A stretch of 64,000 nt of DNA from Hydrogenophaga sp. (GCF_030373245.1 NZ_JAUCZF010000002.1:62001-126000); one strand, 5' to 3'; counted from the stretch's first letter, positions 46,093-56,518 are shown. Notes: generated by a model not told the origin, from the sequence alone. Made by a program: numbers and translations.

Positions 46093-46130
46093 GTGCAATC
46101 CGATTCCGCCACGATCCAAGCCAGCCCGTC

Positions 46131-46745
46131 ATGAAATTGTCCGCCTCGCTTTTTTGCGCCGCTGCCTTTGCAGCCCTGTCCTTCAGTGCTCACGCGCAGA
46201 CGATCAAGCCCGACCTGAACAAAGGCGCGGCCCTGTTCGGCGGTGTCTGCATCGCCTGTCACGGGGCAGACGGCAACTCCGCTGCGCCGGTCAACCCCAA
46301 GCTGGCGCAACAGCATCCGGAGTACCTGGTCAAGCAGCTGCAGGAGTACAAATCTGGCAAGCGCGACAACGCCATCATGAAGGGCTTTGCCTCGGCGCTG
46401 TCGGATGAAGACATGACCAACATCGCCTACTGGCTCGCCAGCCAGAAGGGCACGCCAGGGTTTGCCCAGAACAAGGAGACCGTGCGTCTGGGCGAGCGCA
46501 TCTACCGCGGCGGCATTCCCGACCGCCAGATCGCCGCCTGCGCCGCCTGCCACAGCCCCAACGGCGCCGGCCTGCCCGCGCAGTACCCGCGCCTGTCTGG
46601 TCAGCACGCCGAATACACCGCCACCCAGCTCCAGGCGTTTCGCAGCGGTGCGCGCGCCAACAATGCGGCCATGACCGGCGTAGCGTCCAAAATGAACGAC
46701 AAAGAGATTGCCGCTGTATCCGACTTCATCGCTGGCTTGCGTTGA
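46131..46745 (+). CDS. Cytochrome c4-type diheme protein
   Basis: 204-aa periplasmic c-type cytochrome, signal peptide 1-22 (ending AHA), two heme motifs C40-IA-CH44 and C136-AA-CH140, each with a distal methionine candidate (MKGFASALSDEDM and MTGVASKMND). The two halves repeat each other, as in cytochrome c4. Electron donor to terminal oxidases. Its heme attachment would be carried out by the ResB-CcsB system encoded next. Confidence 0.93.
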   Translation: MKLSASLFCAAAFAALSFSAHAQTIKPDLNKGAALFGGVCIACHGADGNSAAPVNPKLAQQHPEYLVKQLQEYKSGKRDNAIMKGFASALSDEDMTNIAYWLASQKGTPGFAQNKETVRLGERIYRGGIPDRQIAACAACHSPNGAGLPAQYPRLSGQHAEYTATQLQAFRSGARANNAAMTGVASKMNDKEIAAVSDFIAGLR

Positions 46746-46869
46746 AGACGGAGGACGGCAGGCGAAAAAGTCGTTGCAGCCAGATAATATAAGGCGACGA
46801 TAATATTTAAGGGCACAATCGGGGCGGCGCGGGCAGTTTGAACCACCGGCTCTGATCCCCATCCCATCA

Positions 46870-46904
46870 GGGCGAGTTCTGGAGTCTCCAGGGTCGCCCT
46901 TTTT
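46870..46904 (+). terminator. Terminator between cytochrome c4 and resB
   Basis: GGGCGA...TCGCCC outer stem with inner CTGGAG/CTCCAG, then TTTTT. It ends 27 bases before the resB ATG, so it could end the cytochrome transcript or act in the resB leader, as a promoter-like CACAAT lies upstream at 46814-46819. Confidence 0.7.
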
Positions 46905-46931
46905 CATTGCAGCCATCAGCGTTTCGCATTC

Positions 46932-49073
46932 ATGACCGTTTCCACCCAAGGCGTGCAAGTCAACATCGGCTCGCGCGCGCTCAGCGCGCTGGTCGAGTTG
47001 CTGTCGTCCATGCGGTTTGCAATTTCCCTGCTGACGGTGATCTGCATCGCCTCGGTGATTGGCACCGTGATCAAGCAGCATGAACCGTTCGGCAACTATG
47101 TGAACCAGTTTGGCCCATTCTGGGCCGATGTGTTTGCCAGCGCTCACCTGTATTCGGTCTACAGCGCCTGGTGGTTTCTGCTGATCCTGGCGTTTCTGGT
47201 CACCAGCACCAGCTTGTGCATCGCCCGCAACACACCCAAAATCTTTGCCGACTTCAAGACCTTCAAGGAAAACGTCCGCGAGCAAAGCCTCAAGGCGTTT
47301 CCCAATCGGGCCGAGCAGCTGCTCGGTGAAAGCGCCGAAGTTGCTGCCAACCGAATCGGCCAGACCTTGCTGGGTGCGGGCTGGAAGGTGAAGTTGCAGT
47401 CCCGTGCATCTGCGGATGGCACTGGCTGGATGGTGGCTGCGAAAAAGGGCACAGCCAACAAAATCGGCTACCTCGCTGCGCACAGCGCCATCGTGTTGGT
47501 CTGCATCGGGGGGCTGCTTGATGGTGATCTCATGGTGCGCGGGCAGACCTGGTTCAACGGCAAGACGCCGTTCACCGGCGGTGGACTGATTGCCGATGTG
47601 CCGGCGCAGCACCGGCTTTCCCCCAGCAACCCGACGTTTCGCGGCAACCTGCTGGTGACCGAGGGCACGACCGCAGGAACAGCCATCCTGGCTCAGCCGG
47701 AAGGCGTGCTGCTGCAGGACCTGCCGTTTTCGGTCGAACTCAAAAAATTCGTTGTCGAGTATTACGAGACCGGTATGCCTAAGCTGTTCGCCAGCGACAT
47801 CGTGATCCATGATCACGAGACTGGTGAAAAGAAAGAAGCGCGGGTCGAGGTGAACCATCCAGCCAGTCACCGCGGCATCAACATCTACCAGTCGAGCTTT
47901 GATGACGGTGGATCCAAGGTCACCTTGCAGGCCCTGCCACTGAACAGCCCGACCAAACCCTTTGAGGTCATCGGCACCATCGGCAGCACGGCTCCCCTGA
48001 GCAACGGAAGCGAGCAGCTCACACTGGAGTTCACTGGCCTGCGGGTGATCAACGTCGAGAATTTCTCTGGAACCGACCTGGGTTCGGGCACCGATGTGCG
48101 CAAGGTCGACTTGCGCACTGCCATCGAGAGCCGTCTGGGCTCGGGCCATAAGACCGTGACCGAAAAGGTGCTGCGCAACGTCGGTCCCAGCATCACTTAC
48201 AAACTGCGCGACAGCGCGGGTCAGGCGGTGGAGTACCACAACTACATGCTGCCGGTGGAGATCGACGGTGCGCGCGTCTACCTGCTGGGCCTGCGCGAGA
48301 CGCCCGCCGAGCCGATCCGTTACTTGCGTGTGCCGGCCGATCGCGAAGACAGTCTGCAGGACTTCGTGCGGCTGCGAGCAGCGCTGGCCGACCCGGCCCT
48401 GCGCGAGCTGGCGGTGCAACGCTATGCGGTGTCTGCTGTGGAAGGTGAGCGCGCCGAGCTGGCCGAAGCCTTGCAAGGTTCGGCCGCCCGCGCCATGGCC
48501 TTGTTTGCGGGCGCCGAGCGCATCGCGATCGCGGGCAGAGCCGACCAGCCGCCTCAGACCGCCAAGGGTGGCCTGCCTGCCGTCTCGGCGTTCCTGGAGG
48601 CAAATGTGCCAGCCGCGGAGCGCGAGCGAGCCAGCGACGTGCTGGTGCGCATCCTGAACGGCAGCCTCTTTGAGCTGATGCAAATCAGCCGCGAGCGGGC
48701 CGGCCTGGCGCCTTTGCCGCGAGACGAAGTCACGCAGACGTACATGACCAATGCCGTGCTCAGCCTCAGCGACGCCTTTTATTACCCTGCGCCCATGACC
48801 TTCCAGCTGAAAGACTTCGAGCATGTGCAGGCCAGTGTGTTCCAGGTGGCGCGTGCCCCAGGCCAGAACATCGTCTACCTGGGCTGTCTCTTGCTGATCA
48901 TCGGGGTTTTTGCGATGCTCTACGTGCGTGAGCGCCGCGTATGGGTCTGGCTGGCACCGGTGGGTGAGAGCAGCTCTCAGGCCAGCATGGCGCTGTCGTC
49001 CAACCGCAAGACGATGGAAGCCGACGAAGAATTCGAGACATTGAAGCGACAACTGCTGAAGGTACAAGCATGA
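46932..49073 (+). CDS. resB: Cytochrome c biogenesis protein ResB/Ccs1
   Basis: 713-aa inner-membrane protein of system II cytochrome c maturation, delivering heme and apocytochrome with CcsB. Membrane helices lie near residues 22-45 (MRFAISLLTVICIASVIGTVI), 75-95 and 180-200, then a large periplasmic domain to about residue 635 and a last helix near 640-660. Family blocks are KQHEPFGNYVNQFGPFW and INIYQSSFDDGGS. The stop overlaps the ccsB start (ATGA). Confidence 0.94.
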   Translation: MTVSTQGVQVNIGSRALSALVELLSSMRFAISLLTVICIASVIGTVIKQHEPFGNYVNQFGPFWADVFASAHLYSVYSAWWFLLILAFLVTSTSLCIARNTPKIFADFKTFKENVREQSLKAFPNRAEQLLGESAEVAANRIGQTLLGAGWKVKLQSRASADGTGWMVAAKKGTANKIGYLAAHSAIVLVCIGGLLDGDLMVRGQTWFNGKTPFTGGGLIADVPAQHRLSPSNPTFRGNLLVTEGTTAGTAILAQPEGVLLQDLPFSVELKKFVVEYYETGMPKLFASDIVIHDHETGEKKEARVEVNHPASHRGINIYQSSFDDGGSKVTLQALPLNSPTKPFEVIGTIGSTAPLSNGSEQLTLEFTGLRVINVENFSGTDLGSGTDVRKVDLRTAIESRLGSGHKTVTEKVLRNVGPSITYKLRDSAGQAVEYHNYMLPVEIDGARVYLLGLRETPAEPIRYLRVPADREDSLQDFVRLRAALADPALRELAVQRYAVSAVEGERAELAEALQGSAARAMALFAGAERIAIAGRADQPPQTAKGGLPAVSAFLEANVPAAERERASDVLVRILNGSLFELMQISRERAGLAPLPRDEVTQTYMTNAVLSLSDAFYYPAPMTFQLKDFEHVQASVFQVARAPGQNIVYLGCLLLIIGVFAMLYVRERRVWVWLAPVGESSSQASMALSSNRKTMEADEEFETLKRQLLKVQA

Positions 49074-50431
49074 ACACAGCCTCCGCCACCCAGACGATCG
49101 AGCTCAAGAACAACGGCTCTGAGCAAAGGCCAGGTTACTTCGCCCGCCGGGACGTGTGGGACTGGCTGTTTGCCGTCCTGCTGATCGCGGGTGCCGTCTG
49201 GGCGTTTGTGCAGTACGGCAGCTCGATGGACTTCTACGAAGAAGCCATCTTGGTTGGCACGGTGCCCAGCCTGATCTGGCTGGGCTGGTTCTGGCGACCG
49301 CTGCGTCTGTTGACGGTGGTCGTGGCGGCCTTGTCGCTGCTGGCCATCTGGCTCTACCAGACGCCCGCGAGCGGTGCCGATCTGGCGCGTGCCGATCAGG
49401 TATTTTTGCTGAAGTACTTCATCTCCAGTCAGTCGGCAATTCTGTGGATGAGCGTGCTGTTCTTCATGAGCACGGTGTTTTACTGGGCGGGCATGCTGAC
49501 TCGCGCGGGCGATGCCTTCGAGGCGCTCGGCTCCCGGCTGGCCTGGGTGGCGGTGGCCCTGGCCCTGGTGGGGACCATGGTGCGCTGGTACGAGAGTCAT
49601 CAGATCGGCCCCGATATCGGGCACATCCCAGTGAGCAACCTTTATGAGGTGTTCGTGCTGTTTTGCTGGATGACCACCGCTTTTTACCTGTATTACGAAG
49701 ACCAGTACAAGACTCGCTCCATGGGCGCGTTCAGCATGCTGGTGGTGAGCGCTGCGGTGGGTTTCCTGCTTTGGTACACCGTGGTCCGTGAAGCCCATGC
49801 GATCCAGCCACTGGTGCCCGCGCTGAAGAGCTGGTGGATGAAGATTCATGTGCCGGCGAACTTCGTGGGTTACGGCACATTCGCCATCGCAGCAATGTTG
49901 GCCTTTGCCTACCTGATCAAACAGAGTGCCACCGAGACCCGCTGGTACAAGCTTGCGCCCTTGTGGATCCTGGGTCTGGTGCTGTGTCTGGAGCCAATCG
50001 TGTTCCGCCAGGCAGCGGCCGAAAAGGGCGGCAGTTACTGGTTTGTCTACTTTGGCGTCTCGTTGCTGATCGTGGGTTCCATCATGTTCGGTCGGCGTCG
50101 GATCGCCGAACGTCTGCCCAGCTTCGAGGTGCTGGACGACGTGATGTACAAGGCGATTGCAGTCGGTTTTGCCTTCTTCACCATCGCCACCGTGCTAGGC
50201 GCCTTGTGGGCGGCTGATGCCTGGGGTGGCTACTGGAGCTGGGATCCGAAGGAAACCTGGGCCTTGATCGTCTGGCTGAACTACGCGGCCTGGCTGCACA
50301 TGCGCCTGATGAAAGGCCTGCGGGGCACGGTGGCTGCCTGGTGGGCGCTGGTGGGCCTGGCCATCACGACCTTTGCCTTCCTCGGCGTGAACATGTTCCT
50401 CTCTGGGCTGCACAGCTACGGTGAACTGTGA
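49070..50431 (+). CDS. ccsB: Cytochrome c biogenesis protein CcsB (CcsA/ResC family)
   Basis: 453-aa polytopic heme handling protein, about eight or nine helices. The tryptophan-rich heme-binding signature WGGYWSWDPKETW is near residue 385, flanked by histidines for heme ligation (HIPVSNLYE and WLHMRLMKGLRG regions). Works as a unit with ResB. A four-base overlap couples the two. The absence of CcmA-H genes in the window agrees with system II being used. Confidence 0.95.
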   Translation: MNTASATQTIELKNNGSEQRPGYFARRDVWDWLFAVLLIAGAVWAFVQYGSSMDFYEEAILVGTVPSLIWLGWFWRPLRLLTVVVAALSLLAIWLYQTPASGADLARADQVFLLKYFISSQSAILWMSVLFFMSTVFYWAGMLTRAGDAFEALGSRLAWVAVALALVGTMVRWYESHQIGPDIGHIPVSNLYEVFVLFCWMTTAFYLYYEDQYKTRSMGAFSMLVVSAAVGFLLWYTVVREAHAIQPLVPALKSWWMKIHVPANFVGYGTFAIAAMLAFAYLIKQSATETRWYKLAPLWILGLVLCLEPIVFRQAAAEKGGSYWFVYFGVSLLIVGSIMFGRRRIAERLPSFEVLDDVMYKAIAVGFAFFTIATVLGALWAADAWGGYWSWDPKETWALIVWLNYAAWLHMRLMKGLRGTVAAWWALVGLAITTFAFLGVNMFLSGLHSYGEL

Positions 50432-50517
50432 TCCGATGGCCCGCGAGGCCTGCTGATATCGGAACTTTGTAAGAATGGAGCGCTTCTGACGACCCACCGG
50501 TCTGATAGGAGCGCCTC

Positions 50518-51522
50518 ATGATTGTTCGCACCGCCTCCAAAGGCTTCATCCACACCACGCCCAGCGAGATCACCTCGCAATCCGCCTACCAAAGCCGGCG
50601 CGAGTGGATGCAACGCTTGGCCTTGGGCGCAGGCGGGGCGACGCTGGCCGCCTGGGCCGGTCGCGATGCGCTGGCTCAGGCCGCCACCGCTCGCCCAGGC
50701 AAGCTTGCGGCGTTGAGCAGCGCGCGATCCACCGTACCCGGTGCATCGACCCCCGAGGCCCTGACGCGCTACGAGCACGCCTCCACTTACAACAATTTTT
50801 ATGAGTTCGGGACCGACAAGGCCGCACCGGCGGTGAACGCCAAATCATTGCCGACACGGCCCTGGACGGTGGCCGTCGAAGGCCTGGTGAGCAAGCCACG
50901 CAGCTTCGACATCGATGCACTGCTCAAGCTGAGCGCCATGGAAGAGCGCATTTACCGGCTACGTTGCGTAGAGGGCTGGTCGATGGTGATCCCCTGGGTC
51001 GGGTTCTCGCTCGAAGCGCTGATCAAACAGGTGCAGCCGCTGGGCAGCGCAAAGTACGTGGAGTTTGTGACCTTGGCTGACCCCAAGGTCATGCCGGGGC
51101 TTCGATCCAACGTGCTCGACTGGCCCTATGTGGAGGGGCTGCGTCTGGACGAGGCCATGCATCCGCTCACGCTGCTCGCGTTTGGCATGTATGGCGAGAT
51201 TCTGCCGAACCAGAACGGCGCCCCTCTGCGATTGGTGGTGCCGTGGAAGTACGGTTTCAAGAGCGGCAAGTCGCTGGTCAAGATCCGGTTCACCGACAAG
51301 GAGCCTCGCACCGCCTGGAACGTGGCAGCGCCTCAAGAGTATGGCTTTTACTCCAACGTCAATCCGGGCGTGGCGCACCCCCGCTGGAGCCAGGCGACCG
51401 AGCGGCGTATCGGTGAAGAGGGTGGCCTGCTGGCCAAGCGACGCAAGACCTTGATGTTCAATGGCTACGAACCGCAGGTCGGCCAGCTCTACGCGGGCAT
51501 GGACCTGAGCAAGTTCTTCTGA
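50518..51522 (+). CDS. msrP: Protein-methionine-sulfoxide reductase catalytic subunit MsrP
   Basis: 334-aa periplasmic molybdoenzyme that repairs methionine sulfoxide in periplasmic proteins. Twin-arginine signal [12 protein letters not shown] (RR at 27-28) for Tat export. The molybdenum-ligating cysteine is C150 in [15 protein letters not shown]. The family end YNGYEPQV-like [21 protein letters not shown] is intact. Pairs with MsrQ, one base downstream. AGGAGC lies before the ATG. Confidence 0.96.
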   Translation: MIVRTASKGFIHTTPSEITSQSAYQSRREWMQRLALGAGGATLAAWAGRDALAQAATARPGKLAALSSARSTVPGASTPEALTRYEHASTYNNFYEFGTDKAAPAVNAKSLPTRPWTVAVEGLVSKPRSFDIDALLKLSAMEERIYRLRCVEGWSMVIPWVGFSLEALIKQVQPLGSAKYVEFVTLADPKVMPGLRSNVLDWPYVEGLRLDEAMHPLTLLAFGMYGEILPNQNGAPLRLVVPWKYGFKSGKSLVKIRFTDKEPRTAWNVAAPQEYGFYSNVNPGVAHPRWSQATERRIGEEGGLLAKRRKTLMFNGYEPQVGQLYAGMDLSKFF

Positions 51523-51523
51523 C

Positions 51524-52204
51524 GTGGCGCAGGGCAATTCGCCAACAGTCCCGGGACAGGTCGCCGTTTCCTCGGCTCGTGCCTCCTTGAACCGCGGGTT
51601 GGGTCATTCGGTGGTCAAGCCGTTGCTGTTTCTGTTGTGCCTGTTGCCTGCGGCCTGGCTGCTCTGGGCAGCGGTGAACGACCAGCTCGGCGCCAACCCG
51701 GCCGAAGCGCTGATCCGTTCGCTGGGCGACTGGACCTTGAGGTTCCTGGTGGTGGTGCTGGCGGTGACCCCCCTGCGGGTGACCACGGGCCTGAGCGTGC
51801 TGGCGCGCTGGCGGCGCATGCTGGGGCTGTTTGTGTTTTTCTACGCGGGTCTTCACTTGCTGGCCTACGCGTGGTTTGACCAGGGTCTGGAGTTGGCTGC
51901 AGTGGTGGACGATGTGATCAAGCGTCCGTTCATCCTGGTGGGCATGCTGGCCTGGTGCTTGCTCCTGGTGCTGGCCAGTACCTCGTTCAACGCCGCCATC
52001 CGGGCCATCGGTGCCCGACGCTGGCAGCTGATTCACCGCGCGGTGTACCTCATCGCCGGCCTGGCGGTGCTGCACTTTTTCTGGATGCGCAGCGGCAAAA
52101 ACGACTATGCCGAGGTCGCGGTCTACGCCGCCATGCTCGGCAGCTTGCTGGCCTGGCGGGTCTGGCGCCAGATTCAGGGAAGCAGGCTTTCCAAACGCAT
52201 TTGA
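51524..52204 (+). CDS. msrQ: Heme-binding membrane subunit MsrQ
   Basis: 226-aa inner-membrane b-type cytochrome passing electrons from the quinone pool to MsrP. Six hydrophobic helices with heme histidines in FYAGLHLLAY, LIHRAVYLIAGLAVLHFFW. Start GTG 51524, one base after the msrP stop. The 3' end overlaps the convergent lysA by 31 bases. Length normal for the family. Confidence 0.95.
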   Translation: MAQGNSPTVPGQVAVSSARASLNRGLGHSVVKPLLFLLCLLPAAWLLWAAVNDQLGANPAEALIRSLGDWTLRFLVVVLAVTPLRVTTGLSVLARWRRMLGLFVFFYAGLHLLAYAWFDQGLELAAVVDDVIKRPFILVGMLAWCLLLVLASTSFNAAIRAIGARRWQLIHRAVYLIAGLAVLHFFWMRSGKNDYAEVAVYAAMLGSLLAWRVWRQIQGSRLSKRI

Positions 52205-53454
52205 TCGGCCGCGGTTTCACGCTGGCGGATCACGGTCACCTGTTCACCTTGCACCAGCAGTTCGGTCGCTCGGCCGCGCGTGTTGTAGTTGCTCGCCATG
52301 CTCATGCAGTAGGCACCGGCCGACAACACGGCCAGCAGGTCGCCGGCCTGCACGGCCAGCGCCCGATCTCGACCCAGCCAGTCCCCGCTTTCGCAGACTG
52401 GGCCGACCACATCCCAGGTCGTTGGCGCGCCTGGGCGTGGCGCGACCGGCACGATGCGGTGGAACGCTTCATACATGGCGGGGCGGGGCAGGTCGTTCAT
52501 GGCCGCGTCCACGATCAGGAAATTCTTCTGTTCACCTGGCTTGAGGTACAGCACTTCGGTCACGCAGACACCGGCGTTGCCCACCAGCGAGCGCCCGGGT
52601 TCGAGCAGGATCTTGCGATCACCAAAACCGCGCGCATCAAGCTTGTGAAGCAACTGGGTCCACAGCTGTTGGGCAGGGGGCGGCGCGTCTGCGTTGTAGT
52701 CAATGCCCAGACCACCGCCAAAATCGATATGGGCAATGGCCACACCCGAAGTTTCGATGGCCTGCACCAGGTCAAGGACGCGATCCATCGCGTCCAGATA
52801 GGGCTCGGTTTGCGTGATTTGCGAGCCGATGTGGCAATCGATGCCCACCACGCGCAAGCCGCGGCATGTCGCTGCGTGCTGGTAGGTGGCCACCACGTCT
52901 TCGTGGGCGATGCCGAATTTGTTGCCCTTGAGTCCGGTGGAGATGTAGGGATGGGTCTTGGCGTCCACATTGGGATTCACGCGAATGCTCACCGGCGCGC
53001 GCTGGCCTACCTCCTGTGCCACGGCGTCCAGCACATCAAGCTCGGCCCGGCTTTCGACGTTGAAACATCCAATGCCCACCGCCAGCGCCCGGCGCATCTC
53101 GGCGCGGGTCTTGCCGACACCTGAAAAAATGATGCGCTCCGGGGTGACCCCTGCCGCCAAAGCCCTCTCCAGCTCCCCACCCGACACGATGTCCAGGCCA
53201 CAGCCGGCACGCACCAGGCTCTGCAGGATGCCCAGCGTGGAGTTGGCCTTCATGGCGTAGCAGATCAGGTGTTCGCGCCCGGCGAGCGCACGTTGGTAGC
53301 CGCCCAGGGCGTCCAGCATCGCGGCTTGGCTGTACACAAATAGGGGTGTGCCGTGCTCGCGTGCCAGCGCCTCCAAAGAACGCTGCTCCACGCCGAGTTG
53401 TCCATCCAGGTAGTGGATGTGAGGAGGGAGTGAGTGGGAAGACGCGGTTTTCAT
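52174..53454 (-). CDS. lysA: Diaminopimelate decarboxylase
   Basis: 426-aa PLP enzyme, last step of lysine synthesis (meso-DAP to lysine). PLP lysine K69 in CYAMKANS, phosphate-binding DFGGGLGIDY, substrate EPGRSLVG, and active-site CESGDWLGRD near residue 355. Homodimer. Follows lptM on the same strand after 55 bases, a usual order in Proteobacteria. Its 3' end overlaps msrQ, both stops lying inside the partner gene. Confidence 0.97.
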   Translation of the reverse strand: MKTASSHSLPPHIHYLDGQLGVEQRSLEALAREHGTPLFVYSQAAMLDALGGYQRALAGREHLICYAMKANSTLGILQSLVRAGCGLDIVSGGELERALAAGVTPERIIFSGVGKTRAEMRRALAVGIGCFNVESRAELDVLDAVAQEVGQRAPVSIRVNPNVDAKTHPYISTGLKGNKFGIAHEDVVATYQHAATCRGLRVVGIDCHIGSQITQTEPYLDAMDRVLDLVQAIETSGVAIAHIDFGGGLGIDYNADAPPPAQQLWTQLLHKLDARGFGDRKILLEPGRSLVGNAGVCVTEVLYLKPGEQKNFLIVDAAMNDLPRPAMYEAFHRIVPVAPRPGAPTTWDVVGPVCESGDWLGRDRALAVQAGDLLAVLSAGAYCMSMASNYNTRGRATELLVQGEQVTVIRQRETAADQMRLESLLP

Positions 53455-53509
53455 GGACGAAGAAAGGGTGACTGCAGTGCCGACTTTGCAGGCCGAGATG
53501 ACCGCCGAT

Positions 53510-53734
53510 TCAGCGGGCGGGTTTGACGGGGACGGAGCTGTCAGCAGGCCCGACGGCTGCAGGTGGTGGCGCGGGCTTGGCGGCCTGCGCAGTCGAACTG
53601 GGCGCCAGGAACAAAGGGCCCTTCTGACCGCATGCGGCGAGCAGCAACCCGGTCACCAGCAGGGCGGCACGCACTGGCGATCGGGTCGCAGGACGAGCAG
53701 CGCCTAGAATTTGTGAAGCACATCGCCTGAACAT
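53510..53734 (-). CDS. lptM: LPS translocon maturation chaperone LptM (YifL-type lipoprotein)
   Basis: 74-aa small lipoprotein, lipobox LLAAC followed by [10 protein letters not shown], the LptM/YifL signature; the rest is Ala/Pro-rich. LptM aids disulfide maturation of LptD in E. coli. The ATG at 53734 is only 12 bases from the divergent cyaY ATG, so a GTG at 53674 that gives a compact signal peptide ([15 protein letters not shown]) is a serious alternative. Upstream of lysA as in many Proteobacteria. Confidence 0.85.
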   Translation of the reverse strand: MFRRCASQILGAARPATRSPVRAALLVTGLLLAACGQKGPLFLAPSSTAQAAKPAPPPAAVGPADSSVPVKPAR

Positions 53735-53746
53735 CCCCAGATTGTA

Positions 53747-54076
53747 ATGACCGACCTAGAGTATCTTGACCATGCCGAACGGCTGCTGCGCGCGGTGGAG
53801 CTCGGCTGTGATCGCATCAACGACACCACCGACGCGGACATCGACAATCAACGCACGGGCGGCATGGTGACGCTCAGCTTTGCCAGCGGAAGTCAGATCA
53901 TCATCAACCTGCAAAAGCCTTTGCAGGAAGTCTGGATGGCGGCGCGCGCCGGCGGATTCCACTACCGCTTCGACGGCCAGCAGTGGATGGACACCAAAGG
54001 ACTGGGCGAGTTTTTTGAGCAGCTGTCGCAAAGCGCCAGCGAACAGTCAGGCCTGACGCTGCGCTTCAGTTCCTGA
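53747..54076 (+). CDS. cyaY: Iron donor protein CyaY (bacterial frataxin)
   Basis: 109-aa frataxin homologue acting on the iron-sulfur assembly machinery in the cytosol. Typical N-terminal acidic helix ([17 protein letters not shown]) that binds iron, then [18 protein letters not shown] and [16 protein letters not shown] -10-like TAGAAT is at 53705-53710. The end overlaps the convergent PBP1A gene by 11 bases. Confidence 0.94.
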   Translation: MTDLEYLDHAERLLRAVELGCDRINDTTDADIDNQRTGGMVTLSFASGSQIIINLQKPLQEVWMAARAGGFHYRFDGQQWMDTKGLGEFFEQLSQSASEQSGLTLRFSS

Positions 54077-56486
54077 ACAGGTCGAGGATGCCGCGGCGCA
54101 CATCCGAGGGGATGGGTACCGGCAGTGGTTCGTCGCCTTCGGTGCCCGGCACGCCGACATCGGGCATGCCCGGCCAGGGGTCGTCAAGCCCGAGGCCCCG
54201 CACGCCGCGGCCAGGTCCGTACTCTTCGTAGTACCATTCGCCGCCCACGTTGATCACCGCTGCCGGCGGCTCGTACTGGGCGACGGGCACCCCATTCAAA
54301 GCCTGTTTCATGTAGTCGATCCAGATTGGCAGGCTGAGCCCACCACCGGTCTCCCGGCTGCCCAGGTTGCGAGGCGTGTCATAGCCAACCCAGGCCGCTG
54401 CGACGAGCGTGGGCTGGTAGCCCACAAACCAGGCATCGACCGAATCGTTGGTGGTGCCGGTTTTGCCATACAGATCGGGACGTTTGAGCGTGGCCTGCGC
54501 GCGCGCCGCTGTTCCGGAGCGGGTGATCTCCTGCAACAGGCTGTTCATGATGAAGGCATTGCGCGGCTCGATAACCCGCTGGTCTTCGTTAGGGCCGCTC
54601 GATTCGTCTGCAAAGATGACGCGCCCCTTGTTGTCGGTGACCTTCGTGATCAGTGTTGGACTGACTCTGTAACCGCCATTGGCGAACACTGCGTAGCCTG
54701 CAGCCATCTGCAACGGTGTGACCGACCCTGCACCCAGGGCCATGGTCAGGTAGGGGGGGTGTCGCTCTGCGTCAAAGCCAAACCGGGTCACCCACTCCTG
54801 TGCGCTCTGGGTCCCCACCAGCTGAAGCACCCGGATAGACACCATGTTCTTGGATTTGGCCAAGGCGCGGCGTACCGACATCGGTCCATCAAATTTACCG
54901 TCGTAGTTCTTCGGTTCCCAGGGTTTGCCACCGGTTTCACCCGCGCTGTAAAACAGCGGCGCATCGTTGACCACCGTCATCGGAGACAAGCCCTTTTCCA
55001 GCGCCGCCGAGTAGATGAAGGGCTTGAAACTGGAGCCGGGCTGACGCCAGGCCTGGGTGACGTGGTTGAACTTGTTTTTCTGGAAGTCGAAGCCACCCAC
55101 CAGTGCGCGCACTGCGCCCGATTTGGGGTCCATGGCGACGAAAGCAGCTTCGACTTCCGGTAGCTGGGTGATACGCCAGTCCTTGTCGCTCACCTTGATG
55201 ACCCGTATCACCGCGCCGGGACGGATCTTGACATTGGGTCCAGCCTTGTCGGAGAGCCCCGACTGCACGGCACGAAGACCCTCACCCATGATCTCGAACG
55301 GCACGCCATCCTGGCGCACAGCGACCACCTTGCGAGCACTGGCCTCCAGCACCACGGCCGACATGAGATCGTCGTTGTCAGGTCGTTCGTTGAGCGCGTC
55401 GTCGATTGCTTCATCGCGGGCAGCCGGGTCGGTGGGCAGCGTCACAAACAACTCAGGTCCGCGGTAGAACTGGCGGCGTTCGAAGTCCAGCACGCCGTTG
55501 CGCAGGGCTCGGTAAGCGGCGCGCTGGTCTTCCGATCGCAGGCTGGTGGTGACGATCAGCCCCCTTGTGTAGGCCTCATCCCCGTACTGCGCCACGATGG
55601 CCTGGCGCACCATTTCGGCGGCAAACTCGGCATGAACCCGGATCTGCGACCCAGCCGAGCGCAGGCTGAGCTTTTCACCTCGTGCCTGCTCTGCCTCGAT
55701 CTCTGTGATGAAGCCGTTTTCCACCATGCGGTCGATGATGTGCAGCTGGCGAATGCGAGCCCGTTTCGGGTTGCTGATCGGGTTATAGGCCGATGGTGCT
55801 TTGGGCAAGCCGGCCAGCATCGCCGCCTCGGCAATCGTTACGTCTTTGAGTGGTTTGCCGAAATAGGTTTGTGATGCCGTGGAAAAGCCGTAAGCCCGCT
55901 GACCCAGAAAGATCTGGTTCATGTAGATTTCCAGGATCTGTTCCTTGGTCAGCAAGTGTTCCAGCTTGAATGTCAGCAGCACCTCGTAGATCTTGCGCGT
56001 GTAGCTCTTCTCCGCCGAAAGGTACACGTTGCGAGCCACCTGCATGGTGATGGTCGAGGCGCCCTGGCTCTTGGCACGCCCCAAATTGGCCAGCGCGGCA
56101 CGCATCATGCCGCGATAGTCCACCCCGCTGTGCTCAAAGAACCGGGCGTCTTCGATGGCGAGCACGGCGTTTTTCATCACGTCCGGAATTTCACCGATCG
56201 TCAGCAGGTTGCGACGCTCTTCGCCAAATTCGCCCATGAGTTGCCCGTCGGCCGTGAGCACCCGCAGCGGGAGCTTGGGCCGGTAGTCGGCCAGGTCGGC
56301 CACGTCGGGCAGGTTGGGGTAGGCAACCGCCAGTGCGATGCCTACGGCGATCAGGATCCCCGCCACGCCCGCCACCGCCAGTCCGACCAGGCCGACCGCA
56401 AGGCGACCCACCCACACCACCAGGGAACGGGCCGCAGATACTGCTTTCGCGGGAGGGTCGGGCTTTCGTTCGTTTTCTTTGGGCAT
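54066..56486 (-). CDS. mrcA: Penicillin-binding protein 1A
   Basis: 806-aa bifunctional peptidoglycan synthase anchored in the inner membrane (helix about 28-55). Glycosyltransferase domain with catalytic E112 in [13 protein letters not shown]. Transpeptidase with SxxK at S485-K488 (PGSSFKPF), SKN at 545-547, KTGTT at 675-679. An OB-like insert lies between the domains. Divergent from pilM with 270 bases between, a common Proteobacterial arrangement. A good -10 TATAAT lies at 56513-56518 on its strand. Confidence 0.96.
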   Translation of the reverse strand: MPKENERKPDPPAKAVSAARSLVVWVGRLAVGLVGLAVAGVAGILIAVGIALAVAYPNLPDVADLADYRPKLPLRVLTADGQLMGEFGEERRNLLTIGEIPDVMKNAVLAIEDARFFEHSGVDYRGMMRAALANLGRAKSQGASTITMQVARNVYLSAEKSYTRKIYEVLLTFKLEHLLTKEQILEIYMNQIFLGQRAYGFSTASQTYFGKPLKDVTIAEAAMLAGLPKAPSAYNPISNPKRARIRQLHIIDRMVENGFITEIEAEQARGEKLSLRSAGSQIRVHAEFAAEMVRQAIVAQYGDEAYTRGLIVTTSLRSEDQRAAYRALRNGVLDFERRQFYRGPELFVTLPTDPAARDEAIDDALNERPDNDDLMSAVVLEASARKVVAVRQDGVPFEIMGEGLRAVQSGLSDKAGPNVKIRPGAVIRVIKVSDKDWRITQLPEVEAAFVAMDPKSGAVRALVGGFDFQKNKFNHVTQAWRQPGSSFKPFIYSAALEKGLSPMTVVNDAPLFYSAGETGGKPWEPKNYDGKFDGPMSVRRALAKSKNMVSIRVLQLVGTQSAQEWVTRFGFDAERHPPYLTMALGAGSVTPLQMAAGYAVFANGGYRVSPTLITKVTDNKGRVIFADESSGPNEDQRVIEPRNAFIMNSLLQEITRSGTAARAQATLKRPDLYGKTGTTNDSVDAWFVGYQPTLVAAAWVGYDTPRNLGSRETGGGLSLPIWIDYMKQALNGVPVAQYEPPAAVINVGGEWYYEEYGPGRGVRGLGLDDPWPGMPDVGVPGTEGDEPLPVPIPSDVRRGILDLFRN

Positions 56487-56512
56487 GCGAGTGATGGTCG
56501 GGCAGAACGCAG

Positions 56513-56518
56513 ATTATA
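56513..56518 (-). promoter_or_regulatory. -10 hexamer for the PBP1A gene
   Basis: Perfect TATAAT, 27 bases before the start codon; I do not see a matching -35. Confidence 0.45.

Noticed and set aside
46026..49067. 1013-codon open frame antisense to resB
   Set aside because: GC-rich antisense shadow of a clearly conserved gene; the peptide is His/Gln/Arg-rich without motifs.
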